From the NCBI RefSeq assembly GCF_039545455.1, contig NZ_CP154468.1, positions 744,001 through 808,000 on the forward strand: a stretch of DNA of 64,000 nt, in the 5' to 3' direction. The notes beneath the pieces were generated by a model. The model had not been told where the DNA came from, searched no databases, and saw only the letters and a program-made list of their open reading frames with translations. This stretch comes from Brucella sp. BE17. GTDB taxonomy: Bacteria; Pseudomonadota; Alphaproteobacteria; Rhizobiales; Rhizobiaceae. Below are positions 47,338-55,019 of the stretch, in pieces. Position numbers and translations under genes: made by a program. The stretch's first letter is position 1. Every line of letters begins with the position of its first letter.

Positions 47338-49674
47338 ATGTCAAACGCCACCATCGCTACCGCCACGCTGGGCGTGCCGCGCATCGGCCGCCATCGCGAA
47401 CTTAAATTCGCGCTTGAATCCTACTGGTCGGGCAAGAGCGACGCATCGCAGCTCCTGGATACGGCAAAAGCGCTCAGAGCCGCCAACTGGCTCGAGCAGA
47501 AACAAAGCGGTATCACAAAAATTCCATCGAATGATTTCTCGCTCTATGACCATGTGCTCGATACGGTCGCCATGGTGGGTGCCATTCCATCCCGTTATGG
47601 CTGGACCGGCGGAGAGGTCTCACTCGACACTTATTTTGCCATGGCACGTGGGCTCGAAGGTGAAGCTCCATCCTGCGGCCATAACCATCACGAGCACAGC
47701 TCTTCAGGTGTGACCGCAATGGAAATGACCAAATGGTTCGACACAAATTATCATTATTTGGTGCCGGAACTGGCAGACGATCAGGAGTTCGCGCTCTCAA
47801 GCACCAAAATTCTAGATCATTTTCTGGAAGCCAAGGCGCTAGGTGTCCATACGCGCCCTGTTCTACTTGGCCCTGTGACATTGCTGAAACTCGCCAAACC
47901 GACGACGCCGGGCTCCAACCCGCTTACGCTGTTGCCGAAACTGTTGCCGGTCTATGTGCAAATTCTGCAAAAGCTGGCAGGCGCTGGCGCAGACTGGGTG
48001 CAGATCGACGAACCCGCACTTGTTCTGGACTTGATCCCCAACGAACTGGCGGCCTATGAACTCGCATACAGGCACCTGGCATCTGACGCCCACCCAAAAA
48101 TCATGTTGACGACCTATTTCGGCGCGCTTGGCAACAATCTCGATACGGCCCTGTTACTGCCCGTAGCAGGACTGCATGTCGATCTGGTCCGTGCGCCGGA
48201 ACAGCTTGCAGACATCGCTGCAAAGATAAGTCCTGAACAGGTTTTGTCACTTGGCGTTATCGACGGACGCAATATTTGGCGCTCCGATCTCGTTTCGATC
48301 ATCGACCGGATAAAGCCGATCTTCGAGCAGCGCGGTTCCCATGCAATCGAGATTGCGCCATCCTGCTCGCTTCTGCATGTGCCGATTGATCTGGATCTCG
48401 AAGATGCGCTCGACGCGGATTTAAAAAGCTGGCTTGCCTTCGCCAAGCAGAAGATCGATGAACTGACCGTTCTTGGCAAGGCGCTGGCGTCGGGAAAAAA
48501 CACCGTGCTGCCGCAACTGGAAATTGCAAGCGAGGCCATCGTCGCACGAAAAGCGTCCACAAAGGTGCACGACAAGAATGTCGAAAAGCGCATCGGCTCC
48601 ATCGATCAATCCATGCTGCGCCGCACTGGCGCTTTTGCCGAGCGCCAGAGACTTCAAAGCGAAAAACTCGGCCTGCCGCGTTTTCCGACTACCACCATCG
48701 GCTCCTTTCCGCAGACGCCTGAAGTTCGCAAGGCACGCGCCGCCCATAACAGGGGTGAGCTCGGCGACAGTGATTACGAGGCCTTCCTCCGCACCGAAAC
48801 CGAAGCAGCCATCCGCTGGCAGGAAGAAATCGGTCTTGATGTGCTCGTGCATGGTGAATTCGAGCGCAACGACATGGTGCAATATTTCGGGGAGAAACTC
48901 TCCGGCTTCGCCTTTACCAAACATGCCTGGGTGCAGAGCTACGGCTCGCGCTATGTGCGCCCACCGATCATTTTCGGCGATGTTTCTCGGCCTCAACCGA
49001 TGACGGTCGGCTGGTGGCGCTATGCCCAGTCTCTGACCGCCCGTCCCGTCAAAGGCATGCTGACCGGGCCGGTCACAATCCTGAACTGGTCATTCGTCCG
49101 CGACGATATTCCTCGTGCTGCCACCTGCCGCCAGATTGCGCTCGCCATCCACGACGAGGTCAGCGATCTGGAAAAAGCGGGGGCGGCAATGATCCAGATC
49201 GACGAGGCGGCCTTGCGGGAAGGCCTGCCCTTGCGGCGGTCGGAATGGAAGACCTATCTCGACTGGGCGGTTGAATCTTTCCGTATCTGTTCAAGCGGCG
49301 TGGTCGATCAAACCCAGATCCACACCCATATGTGCTATTCGGAATTCAACGACATCATCGACGCGATTGCGGCCATGGATGCGGATGTGATTTCCATTGA
49401 GACCTCGCGCTCACGCATGGAACTGCTTGATGCATTCAACGCGTTCAAGTATCCAAACGAGATCGGGCCCGGCGTCTATGACATTCATTCGCCACGCGTA
49501 CCGGACGTAAGCGAGATGACCGATCTTTTATCACTGGCCCGCAAGAGGCTTTCCGATAACCAGATTTGGGTTAATCCAGATTGTGGCTTGAAAACGCGCA
49601 AATGGGATGAAGTCCGCCCTGCTCTTGTCAATATGGTGGCTGCAGCCAAGGCTCTACGTGCTACGCTGGGCTGA
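47338..49674 (+). CDS. metE: Cobalamin-independent methionine synthase
   Basis: Transfers the methyl group of 5-methyltetrahydropteroyltri-glutamate to homocysteine without B12. 778 residues, two TIM-barrel-like halves. Zinc ligands in the C-terminal half: HTHMCYSEF (His/Cys, residues ~661-669), with Glu in EFERNDMVQYFGEKL region and the final Cys in WVNPDCGLKTRKWDEV (~745-760). Homocysteine-binding TTTIGSFPQT is at ~451-460. A GTAAACAGTC spacer precedes the ATG; no strong ribosome site is visible. It is controlled by the upstream riboswitch and probably by a protein operator at 46965-46984. A B12-dependent enzyme must exist elsewhere for the switch to make sense. Confidence 0.97.
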   Translation: MSNATIATATLGVPRIGRHRELKFALESYWSGKSDASQLLDTAKALRAANWLEQKQSGITKIPSNDFSLYDHVLDTVAMVGAIPSRYGWTGGEVSLDTYFAMARGLEGEAPSCGHNHHEHSSSGVTAMEMTKWFDTNYHYLVPELADDQEFALSSTKILDHFLEAKALGVHTRPVLLGPVTLLKLAKPTTPGSNPLTLLPKLLPVYVQILQKLAGAGADWVQIDEPALVLDLIPNELAAYELAYRHLASDAHPKIMLTTYFGALGNNLDTALLLPVAGLHVDLVRAPEQLADIAAKISPEQVLSLGVIDGRNIWRSDLVSIIDRIKPIFEQRGSHAIEIAPSCSLLHVPIDLDLEDALDADLKSWLAFAKQKIDELTVLGKALASGKNTVLPQLEIASEAIVARKASTKVHDKNVEKRIGSIDQSMLRRTGAFAERQRLQSEKLGLPRFPTTTIGSFPQTPEVRKARAAHNRGELGDSDYEAFLRTETEAAIRWQEEIGLDVLVHGEFERNDMVQYFGEKLSGFAFTKHAWVQSYGSRYVRPPIIFGDVSRPQPMTVGWWRYAQSLTARPVKGMLTGPVTILNWSFVRDDIPRAATCRQIALAIHDEVSDLEKAGAAMIQIDEAALREGLPLRRSEWKTYLDWAVESFRICSSGVVDQTQIHTHMCYSEFNDIIDAIAAMDADVISIETSRSRMELLDAFNAFKYPNEIGPGVYDIHSPRVPDVSEMTDLLSLARKRLSDNQIWVNPDCGLKTRKWDEVRPALVNMVAAAKALRATLG

Positions 49675-49692
49675 TGAAACATGACAAACTGT

Positions 49693-49716
49693 CCCGCTTT
49701 GCTCATGCAAAGCGGG
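49693..49716 (+). terminator. Hairpin after metE
   Basis: CCCGCTTTGC (49693-49702), loop TCAT, GCAAAGCGGG (49707-49716), 18 bp after the metE stop. Perfect 10-bp stem with no T-run; terminator or 3'-end structure. The rest of the 256-bp gap before the isomerase gene contains a protein-like but start-less frame at 49781-49900. Confidence 0.6.
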
Positions 49717-49930
49717 GCATCGCAGATTATTTTACTTCACATAAAGTGCATGCGAGCGCTGCAGATGCCGTAGCAGGGCGGCTTTCGGCAAAGACCCAAT
49801 CGCCTGCCCTTATCTCAAGGGCCTGTTGATTGGCCGCTCTATCTGGAAGGTGGAAGGCTATCTTGATAGCCTCGACAAATGTGCGCGCAAGATACAATAA
49901 ATCCCAAATCCGCCAACAAGGAGTAGAATC

Positions 49931-50386
49931 ATGAAAATTGCAGTAGCGGGCGACAGCGCCGGTGAAGGCCTCTCAAAAATTCTGGCCGATTATCTCAAGG
50001 ATCGTTTTGAGGTTTCTGAAATCTCGCACACGGACGCCGGACCGGATGCATTTTATGCCAACCTTTCCGATCGGGTTGCCTCCGCCGTTCTTGATGGCAC
50101 CTATGACCGCGCTATTCTGGTTTGCGGCACCGGTATCGGCGTTTGCATTGCTGCCAACAAGGTTCCCGGCATTCGCGCTGCATTGACCCATGATACCTAT
50201 TCGGCAGAACGTGCAGCACTGTCTAACAATGCCCAGATCATCACCATGGGCGCACGCGTGATCGGTTCGGAAGTCGCCAAGACAATTGCTGATGCCTTCC
50301 TCGCGCGGACATTTGATGAAAAGGGCCGTTCGACTGGCAATGTAGACGCCATTAACGCAGTCGATGCTAAATATAACGCACGTTAA
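49931..50386 (+). CDS. RpiB/LacAB-family sugar-phosphate isomerase (DerI/EryI-like)
   Basis: A 151-residue aldose-ketose isomerase of the RpiB/LacAB fold. It has the catalytic-cysteine block [24 protein letters not shown] (residues ~61-84; Cys64 region) and [14 protein letters not shown] (~98-111). Residues 1-12 read [12 protein letters not shown] where classical RpiB has SDHAG; this matches my memory of the Brucella erythritol-pathway isomerase EryI (D-erythrulose-4-phosphate isomerase) more closely than ribose-5-phosphate isomerase. No other erythritol gene is adjacent. AAGGAG stands 7-8 nt before the ATG. It is a single-gene unit flanked by hairpins. Confidence 0.82.
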   Translation: MKIAVAGDSAGEGLSKILADYLKDRFEVSEISHTDAGPDAFYANLSDRVASAVLDGTYDRAILVCGTGIGVCIAANKVPGIRAALTHDTYSAERAALSNNAQIITMGARVIGSEVAKTIADAFLARTFDEKGRSTGNVDAINAVDAKYNAR

Positions 50387-50408
50387 TTCGTTTCCGTACA
50401 TGTTTCCT

Positions 50409-50442
50409 GCACACGGGCGCAGCAGCGTCTACGCTCGTGTGC
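50409..50442 (+). terminator. Hairpin after the isomerase gene
   Basis: GCACACGGGCG (50409-50419) pairs with CGCTCGTGTGC (50432-50442), one G-T wobble, 12-nt loop. It begins 23 bp after the stop codon. No T-run; weaker terminator candidate. Confidence 0.5.
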
Positions 50443-50547
50443 ATGTCTGGCTTTCAAACAATTGCCGGAAATTCTTTCAAAACCGGATTGAACCAAATTG
50501 CATGAGCCGCGTTTATTTAACGTTCGTTAACCATAACGGAGGCTGTC

Positions 50548-50628
50548 ATGCTCTGGTACTATAAATTGGAAAGCGCTTTTGCCGCCACATTCGTCATCGG
50601 CGCGGCTCTCACCTTCTGGTGGATGTAA
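50548..50628 (+). CDS. 26-residue membrane peptide, unknown
   Basis: A 26-codon frame encoding one hydrophobic helix, MLWYYKLESAFAATFVIGAA then LTFWWM, with aromatic residues at both ends as in interface-anchored single-span peptides. A strong ribosome site (GGAGG) sits 6 nt upstream of the ATG. A second tiny membrane gene follows 64 bp on, and a terminator closes the pair at 50836-50871. Shape resembles small accessory subunits of membrane complexes (for example oxidase subunits), but it does not match CydX, CydH or CcoQ as I remember them. Not visible to length-limited gene callers. Confidence 0.6.
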   Translation: MLWYYKLESAFAATFVIGAALTFWWM

Positions 50629-50692
50629 AGCGGATCGTTCCGCTTCGTTTTCCGACGCATTTATTTACAATCTAAAACGGAAAGGGTGCACA

Positions 50693-50785
50693 ATGGAGTG
50701 GCTCCAATGGGCAGGCTATGCCCTGATCGCTTTCATGCCTGCAATTATTCTCGGCCTCACCTTTGTTGAAAAAGGTCGGATTTGA
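50693..50785 (+). CDS. 30-residue membrane peptide, unknown
   Basis: A 30-codon frame: N-terminal MEWLQWAGYALIAFMPAI, then ILGLTFVEKGRI. It has a single hydrophobic helix from about residue 5 to 25 and a charged C-terminal end (EKGRI), which predicts an N-out or N-in single-span topology with the basic end in the cytoplasm. GGAAAGGG lies 6-7 nt before the ATG. It is the second of two tiny membrane-protein genes on the same strand and is followed after ~50 bp by an intrinsic terminator, which supports real transcription. No family is recognised. Confidence 0.62.
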   Translation: MEWLQWAGYALIAFMPAIILGLTFVEKGRI

Positions 50786-50835
50786 CAGGCAATGAGCACA
50801 TCAATCAAATGCGAATACATTAGAATTAAATAGCG

Positions 50836-50871
50836 CGCTTCGGTCTGATATGAAAGGGCCGAAGCGTTTTT
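50836..50871 (+). terminator. Terminator after the two tiny membrane genes
   Basis: CGCTTCGG (50836-50843) and CCGAAGCG (50859-50866) form an 8-bp stem with a 15-nt loop followed by TTTTT. Good intrinsic terminator on the plus strand. Between it and the next gene (51030) lies an AT-rich stretch that presumably holds that gene's promoter. Confidence 0.8.
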
Positions 50872-51029
50872 GAGTATAATTGATATTTTTAAAAAAACCA
50901 CTTTTTCCTCTCCCGGTGTTCTTCATGCTTTGTGCTGGCATTTTTGTAATTTCGGATGACTTTCGTGTATGCAACGCATATGCACGAATAAACGAAATCA
51001 AGAATTTTCTGGCATGAAAGGATATCATC

Positions 51030-52061
51030 ATGAGCGAAGCCATCCTGCTAACGGTCGATCATCTCTTTGAACTTGCCAGCGATATCTTCCGCAAAGCCGG
51101 GTTGAGTGAAGCCCATGCCCAATCGGTTGCCCGTACAATCGTTGCGGCAGAACGGGACGGCTGCAAATCGCATGGCGTATACCGCATCGAGGGATGCCTG
51201 CGCACCATTAAGAGCGGCAAGGTCGTGCCCGACGCCGTGCCGATGTTGACAGTGGATGAAAGCGCGGTCGTGCGCGTCGACGCCAAGGGTGGCTTTGCCA
51301 ATTTGGCCTTTGAAACCGGAACACCGGCCCTTGTGGAACGTACCCGCCAACTTGGGCTCGCCGCCCTCGTCATCAATGATTGCACGCATTTTGCAGCGTT
51401 GTGGCCCGAGGTTGAAGTGCTGGCGCAATCAGGCCTGTCTGCCATTGCCATGTGCCCAAGCTATGCCACGGTCGCGCCTGCAGGCGGCACAAAACCGCTG
51501 CTCGGCACCAATCCTTTTGCGTTTGGCTGGCCGCGCCCCGGTGAAAATCCCTATGTCTTCGATTTTGCAACCAGCGTTGCAGCGCGCGGCGAACTCGAAC
51601 TCTACCGTCGTGCTGGAAAGCCTCTGCCGGAAGGCTGGGCGATCGACGCGGATGGCAACCCCACCACCGATCCTGAAGCAGCGCTCGAAGGCGCGATGCT
51701 TCCATTCGGCGGCCATAAGGGCTCAGCCATTTCAACGATGATCGAACTGCTGGCTGGTTCTATGATCGGCGATTTCAACAGTCCCGAAGCGCTCGAATTT
51801 TTGGGAACCACCACCATTGCGCCCCGCCATGGCGAGTTGATCATCGCCTTCGATCCCGCGCGTATGGCGGGCGGACGTGGCAATCCACTCCAGCATGGCG
51901 AAGCATTGATCGAAGCCATTGTTGGACAGGGTGCTCGCCTTCCCTCACAGCGTCGGTTCGCGGCGCGCAGCGTATCACTTGCCAAAGGCATTTCGCTGAA
52001 CCAAGCCGAAATGTCCCAACTAGACATGCTGCGCGAAAAGGGACTGGATGCAGTCGCCTAA
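51030..52061 (+). CDS. Ldh-family NAD(P)-dependent oxidoreductase
   Basis: A 343-residue member of the malate/L-lactate dehydrogenase-like (Ldh2/MdhB) family, which uses a Rossmann-unrelated fold. Substrates in the family include malate, sulfolactate, ureidoglycolate, and delta1-piperideine-2-carboxylate. Seen blocks: VARTIVAAERDGCKSHGVYRIEG (with the SHG segment, ~30-52), INDCTHFAALWPEVE (catalytic-His region, ~115), GTNPFAFGWPRP (~160) and GAMLPFGGHKGSAISTMIELLAG (~225). Ribosome site AAAGGA, 7 nt upstream. It converges with the NAGGN operon (2-bp gap at 52064), and is not obviously part of it. Related enzymes act in trans-4-hydroxyproline or ketimine metabolism. Confidence 0.85.
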   Translation: MSEAILLTVDHLFELASDIFRKAGLSEAHAQSVARTIVAAERDGCKSHGVYRIEGCLRTIKSGKVVPDAVPMLTVDESAVVRVDAKGGFANLAFETGTPALVERTRQLGLAALVINDCTHFAALWPEVEVLAQSGLSAIAMCPSYATVAPAGGTKPLLGTNPFAFGWPRPGENPYVFDFATSVAARGELELYRRAGKPLPEGWAIDADGNPTTDPEAALEGAMLPFGGHKGSAISTMIELLAGSMIGDFNSPEALEFLGTTTIAPRHGELIIAFDPARMAGGRGNPLQHGEALIEAIVGQGARLPSQRRFAARSVSLAKGISLNQAEMSQLDMLREKGLDAVA

Positions 52062-52063
52062 GC

Positions 52064-53224
52064 CTAATCGGTCGGCCCGTCCCCGGGCCGCAAAACCTGT
52101 TCGGCCTGTGTCGACTTTTGGTGCGTGAAACCCTTGAGACCAGGTGCGGTTTCTTCCGCGTCGCGTTTGATCTCGACGGGGCTCATCGCATAATGAACGG
52201 CAAGAGATGCAATGGAAGTCAGCGCGCTTGAGTGAATGCGCTCATAGCCGTGCGATGCATCGACACCGAAGGCCAGAAGCGCTGTGCGCACATCATGTCC
52301 CGCCACGACCGCCGATGCGGCATCGGAGCGATAATAGCGAAAAACATCCTTCTGCACCGGAATATCGTTTTCCAGGCAGAGATCGAACAGTTTCTTTGTC
52401 AGGTGATAATCGAACGGGCCGGTCTGATCGGCCATGGCTAGGGTGACGCCAAACTCCGACGAATTTTGCCCGTCAGCACTGGTGCCATTATCGATGGCGA
52501 CCAGCGAGGCCATGTCAGGTACCACAACCGCCGAGGCACCAACCCCCACTTCCTCACCGATCGTAAACAACCAGTAGGTATCGACCGGCGTTTGAGCATT
52601 CACCCTCTGCATGGCTTCAAGCGCTGCAAGCATAATGGCAACGCCCGCCTTGTCGTCGAGATGGCGCGAGATGATGAAGCCATTATCGATGAATTCAGGT
52701 GTCGGATCGACCGCGACGATATCACCGACATCAATGCCAAGCTGGACAAGATCATCCTTGTTGCGGGCAAGCGCATCAACGCGCAGTTCGACGTGCCGCC
52801 ATCCAACGGGCTGTGTATCGACCTCATCATTGAAGGTGTGGCCGGATGCTTTCAATGGCAGGATCGAGCCTCGATAAATGCCCCTGGACGAGAAAATAGA
52901 CACGCGTGCGCCCTCAGCAAAACGCGCCGACCAGTTGCCAATCGAAACCAGTTCAAGCCGCCCGTTGTCTTTGAGATATTTGACCTGCGCGCCCAATGTG
53001 TCGACATGCGAGACGATGCCGCGCGCCGGGCGCTCGGAGAGGCCCGATCGTCGTGCGCGGATCGCACCGCGCCGCGTCAGCATCACATCAAGGCCAAGCG
53101 CTTCGAGCTCATGGGCAACATAGTGCACCACTTCATCGGTGAAGCCTGTCGGGCTTGGTATCGCAAGCAGGGCTTTAAGCCGCTCGATGAGATAATCCTG
53201 ATTAATGGAAATCAAACCATGCAT
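52064..53224 (-). CDS. M42-family hydrolase of the NAGGN osmoprotectant system
   Basis: A 386-residue binuclear-metal aminopeptidase family member matching the third gene of the N-acetylglutaminylglutamine amide (NAGGN) trio. Metal-ligand blocks: GIVSHVDTLGAQVKYL (~69-84), RHLDDKAGVAIMLAALEAM (~191-209), the EEVGVG catalytic/metal Glu pair (~224-229), and the His in DASHGYERIH near 335. Its role in the system is not established; turnover or processing of the dipeptide osmolyte is assumed. It follows the synthetase gene on the minus strand with 9 bp between, so one operon. Confidence 0.88.
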   Translation of the reverse strand: MHGLISINQDYLIERLKALLAIPSPTGFTDEVVHYVAHELEALGLDVMLTRRGAIRARRSGLSERPARGIVSHVDTLGAQVKYLKDNGRLELVSIGNWSARFAEGARVSIFSSRGIYRGSILPLKASGHTFNDEVDTQPVGWRHVELRVDALARNKDDLVQLGIDVGDIVAVDPTPEFIDNGFIISRHLDDKAGVAIMLAALEAMQRVNAQTPVDTYWLFTIGEEVGVGASAVVVPDMASLVAIDNGTSADGQNSSEFGVTLAMADQTGPFDYHLTKKLFDLCLENDIPVQKDVFRYYRSDAASAVVAGHDVRTALLAFGVDASHGYERIHSSALTSIASLAVHYAMSPVEIKRDAEETAPGLKGFTHQKSTQAEQVLRPGDGPTD

Positions 53225-53233
53225 GATCCAGCC

Positions 53234-54994
53234 CTACCCCGCATATGAACCCAGTTGCGGAAACAAGCATTCAACGAAGCGCGCCGCAGTCGGGCGAGGT
53301 TCGTGATTGGCAAGGCCCGGGCGCTCATTGGCTTCCACAAAGATATAGTCCGGCTCTTCCGGGTCTTTGACCATGAAATCGATGCCGACCACCGGAATAT
53401 GGATAGCGCGTGCCGCCTTGCACGCCGCCTCGACCAAAGTTTCATGCACACTCGCCGTCACATCGTGGATGGTGCCGCCGGTGTGAAGATTGGCAGCCTT
53501 GCGCACCGTAATTTCACGGTGGTCGGCAAGCACGTCTTCAAGCGCCAATCCCTGCCCCTCAAGGCATCGTCTGGTTTCATCGTCGATGGGTATGCGGCTT
53601 TCGCCGCCCGTTGCTGCCAGACGGCGGCGCGATTGCCGTTCGATCAGCTTGCGGATTGTTGTACGCCCATCTCCGACCACACGCGGCGGACGGCGGACGG
53701 CGGCAGCCACCAGCTTGTAATCGATGATCACCAGCCGCAGGTCCTCGCCGTCAAAGCAGGCTTCCAGAAGCACTCGGTCGCAAACCGTTTTCGCACGTTT
53801 GATTGCGGCGCGCAGATCCTTCATCGTGGTGATGCCCACAGAAATTCCCCGCCCCTGCTCGCCACGTGCCGGTTTCACCACCAGTTTGCCGTGGCTTTCG
53901 AGAAAATCCTGCAAGGCACTTTCGTCCGCATCGGCGGAAATCTGTTGCGGTACGACGAGACCAGCCTTTTCCACGACGCGACGCGTCACCGCCTTGTCAT
54001 CGCAGATCGACATGGCAACACCTGAAGTCATTTCCGACAGGCTTTCACGGCAATGTACAGAACGTCCGGCATAGGAAAGACGAAAAAAACCGCCTTCAGC
54101 GTCGGTCACGTCTACCTGCACGCCACGGCGCATGGCTTCGTCTACGATTATGCGGGCATAGGGATTAAGTTCATCGACCGATTGCAATGGTGAGGCGAAA
54201 AACTTTTCATTGATCGCGTTCTTACATTTGATCGCGAATAGCGGAACGCGGCGAAATTTCAGCTTTTCATAAAGCCTGATGGCATTGTCATTGTCATGCA
54301 GCACCGACAGATCGACATGGCTCAAACCCCGTGCCTGAAAATGCTCGGCAAGTTTGCGCACCAGCTTTTCGCCGATACCGGGCTGGCGGGCTTGCGGGTG
54401 AACCGCCAGACACCAGAGTGAGGCACCTTGATCGGCGTCGCCGAACAGGCGCCGATGATTAAGCCCGGTCACTGTGCCGATCACTTCGCCGGTGGCGTCG
54501 TCCTGTGCCACGAAATAAGTGACGGCGCGATTGTCGCGATCCTCCGAGAAGAAATCGGGCCGCAACTGCACCATACCGCAGGCGGCATAGACACCGTTAA
54601 TGCCTTCGGCATCCGCTTCAGAAGCGGCGCGGCGAATGGTTACACCGCGTATGCGCCGACCGCCGGGGCGATAGGTTGCAAGTTCCAGCCGATAGGTGTG
54701 TGAGGGATCGAGGAATATTTCGTGCGGCGCCATCGACAAGAGCACATGCGGGTCGCTGGCATAGAACAAAATATCCCGGCTTGCGGGGGCTTCGGCACGC
54801 AACGCCTCGATAATTGCTTCATTGCTTTCAAAAGTCTGCGCAAATAGTAGCCGCCCCCAACCGCAATCGAGCGCCACATTGGTTTTGCGCTCGATATTGT
54901 CCTGCTCCTGATGAAAGCCTGCGCTTTCGGGGTTACGCAGGCGCGTCAGACGGTGCGAAAAGGCCCTCGTACCCTTGGTCTTTTGCCGCGTCAT
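53234..54994 (-). CDS. ngg: N-acetylglutaminylglutamine synthetase (GNAT + ATP-grasp fusion)
   Basis: A 586-residue fused enzyme for NAGGN, an osmolyte made by rhizobia and pseudomonads under high salt. The N-terminal half is a GNAT acetyltransferase (~110-280: YFVAQDDATGEVIGTVTGLNH, CLAVHPQARQPGIGEKLVRKL, the acetyl-CoA loop). The C-terminal half (~320-575) is an ATP-grasp ligase with GKLVVKPARGEQGRGISVGI, FDGEDLRLVIIDYKLV, the Asp near GIDFMVKDP, and VEANERPGLANHEP. The ATG at 54994 has GAGG at 6 nt; an open frame extends to 55210 but overlaps asnO. The amidotransferase ends 25 bp upstream. Confidence 0.93.
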   Translation of the reverse strand: MTRQKTKGTRAFSHRLTRLRNPESAGFHQEQDNIERKTNVALDCGWGRLLFAQTFESNEAIIEALRAEAPASRDILFYASDPHVLLSMAPHEIFLDPSHTYRLELATYRPGGRRIRGVTIRRAASEADAEGINGVYAACGMVQLRPDFFSEDRDNRAVTYFVAQDDATGEVIGTVTGLNHRRLFGDADQGASLWCLAVHPQARQPGIGEKLVRKLAEHFQARGLSHVDLSVLHDNDNAIRLYEKLKFRRVPLFAIKCKNAINEKFFASPLQSVDELNPYARIIVDEAMRRGVQVDVTDAEGGFFRLSYAGRSVHCRESLSEMTSGVAMSICDDKAVTRRVVEKAGLVVPQQISADADESALQDFLESHGKLVVKPARGEQGRGISVGITTMKDLRAAIKRAKTVCDRVLLEACFDGEDLRLVIIDYKLVAAAVRRPPRVVGDGRTTIRKLIERQSRRRLAATGGESRIPIDDETRRCLEGQGLALEDVLADHREITVRKAANLHTGGTIHDVTASVHETLVEAACKAARAIHIPVVGIDFMVKDPEEPDYIFVEANERPGLANHEPRPTAARFVECLFPQLGSYAG

Positions 54995-55019
54995 ATTTAC
55001 CTCACCGCGTTTATGCATG

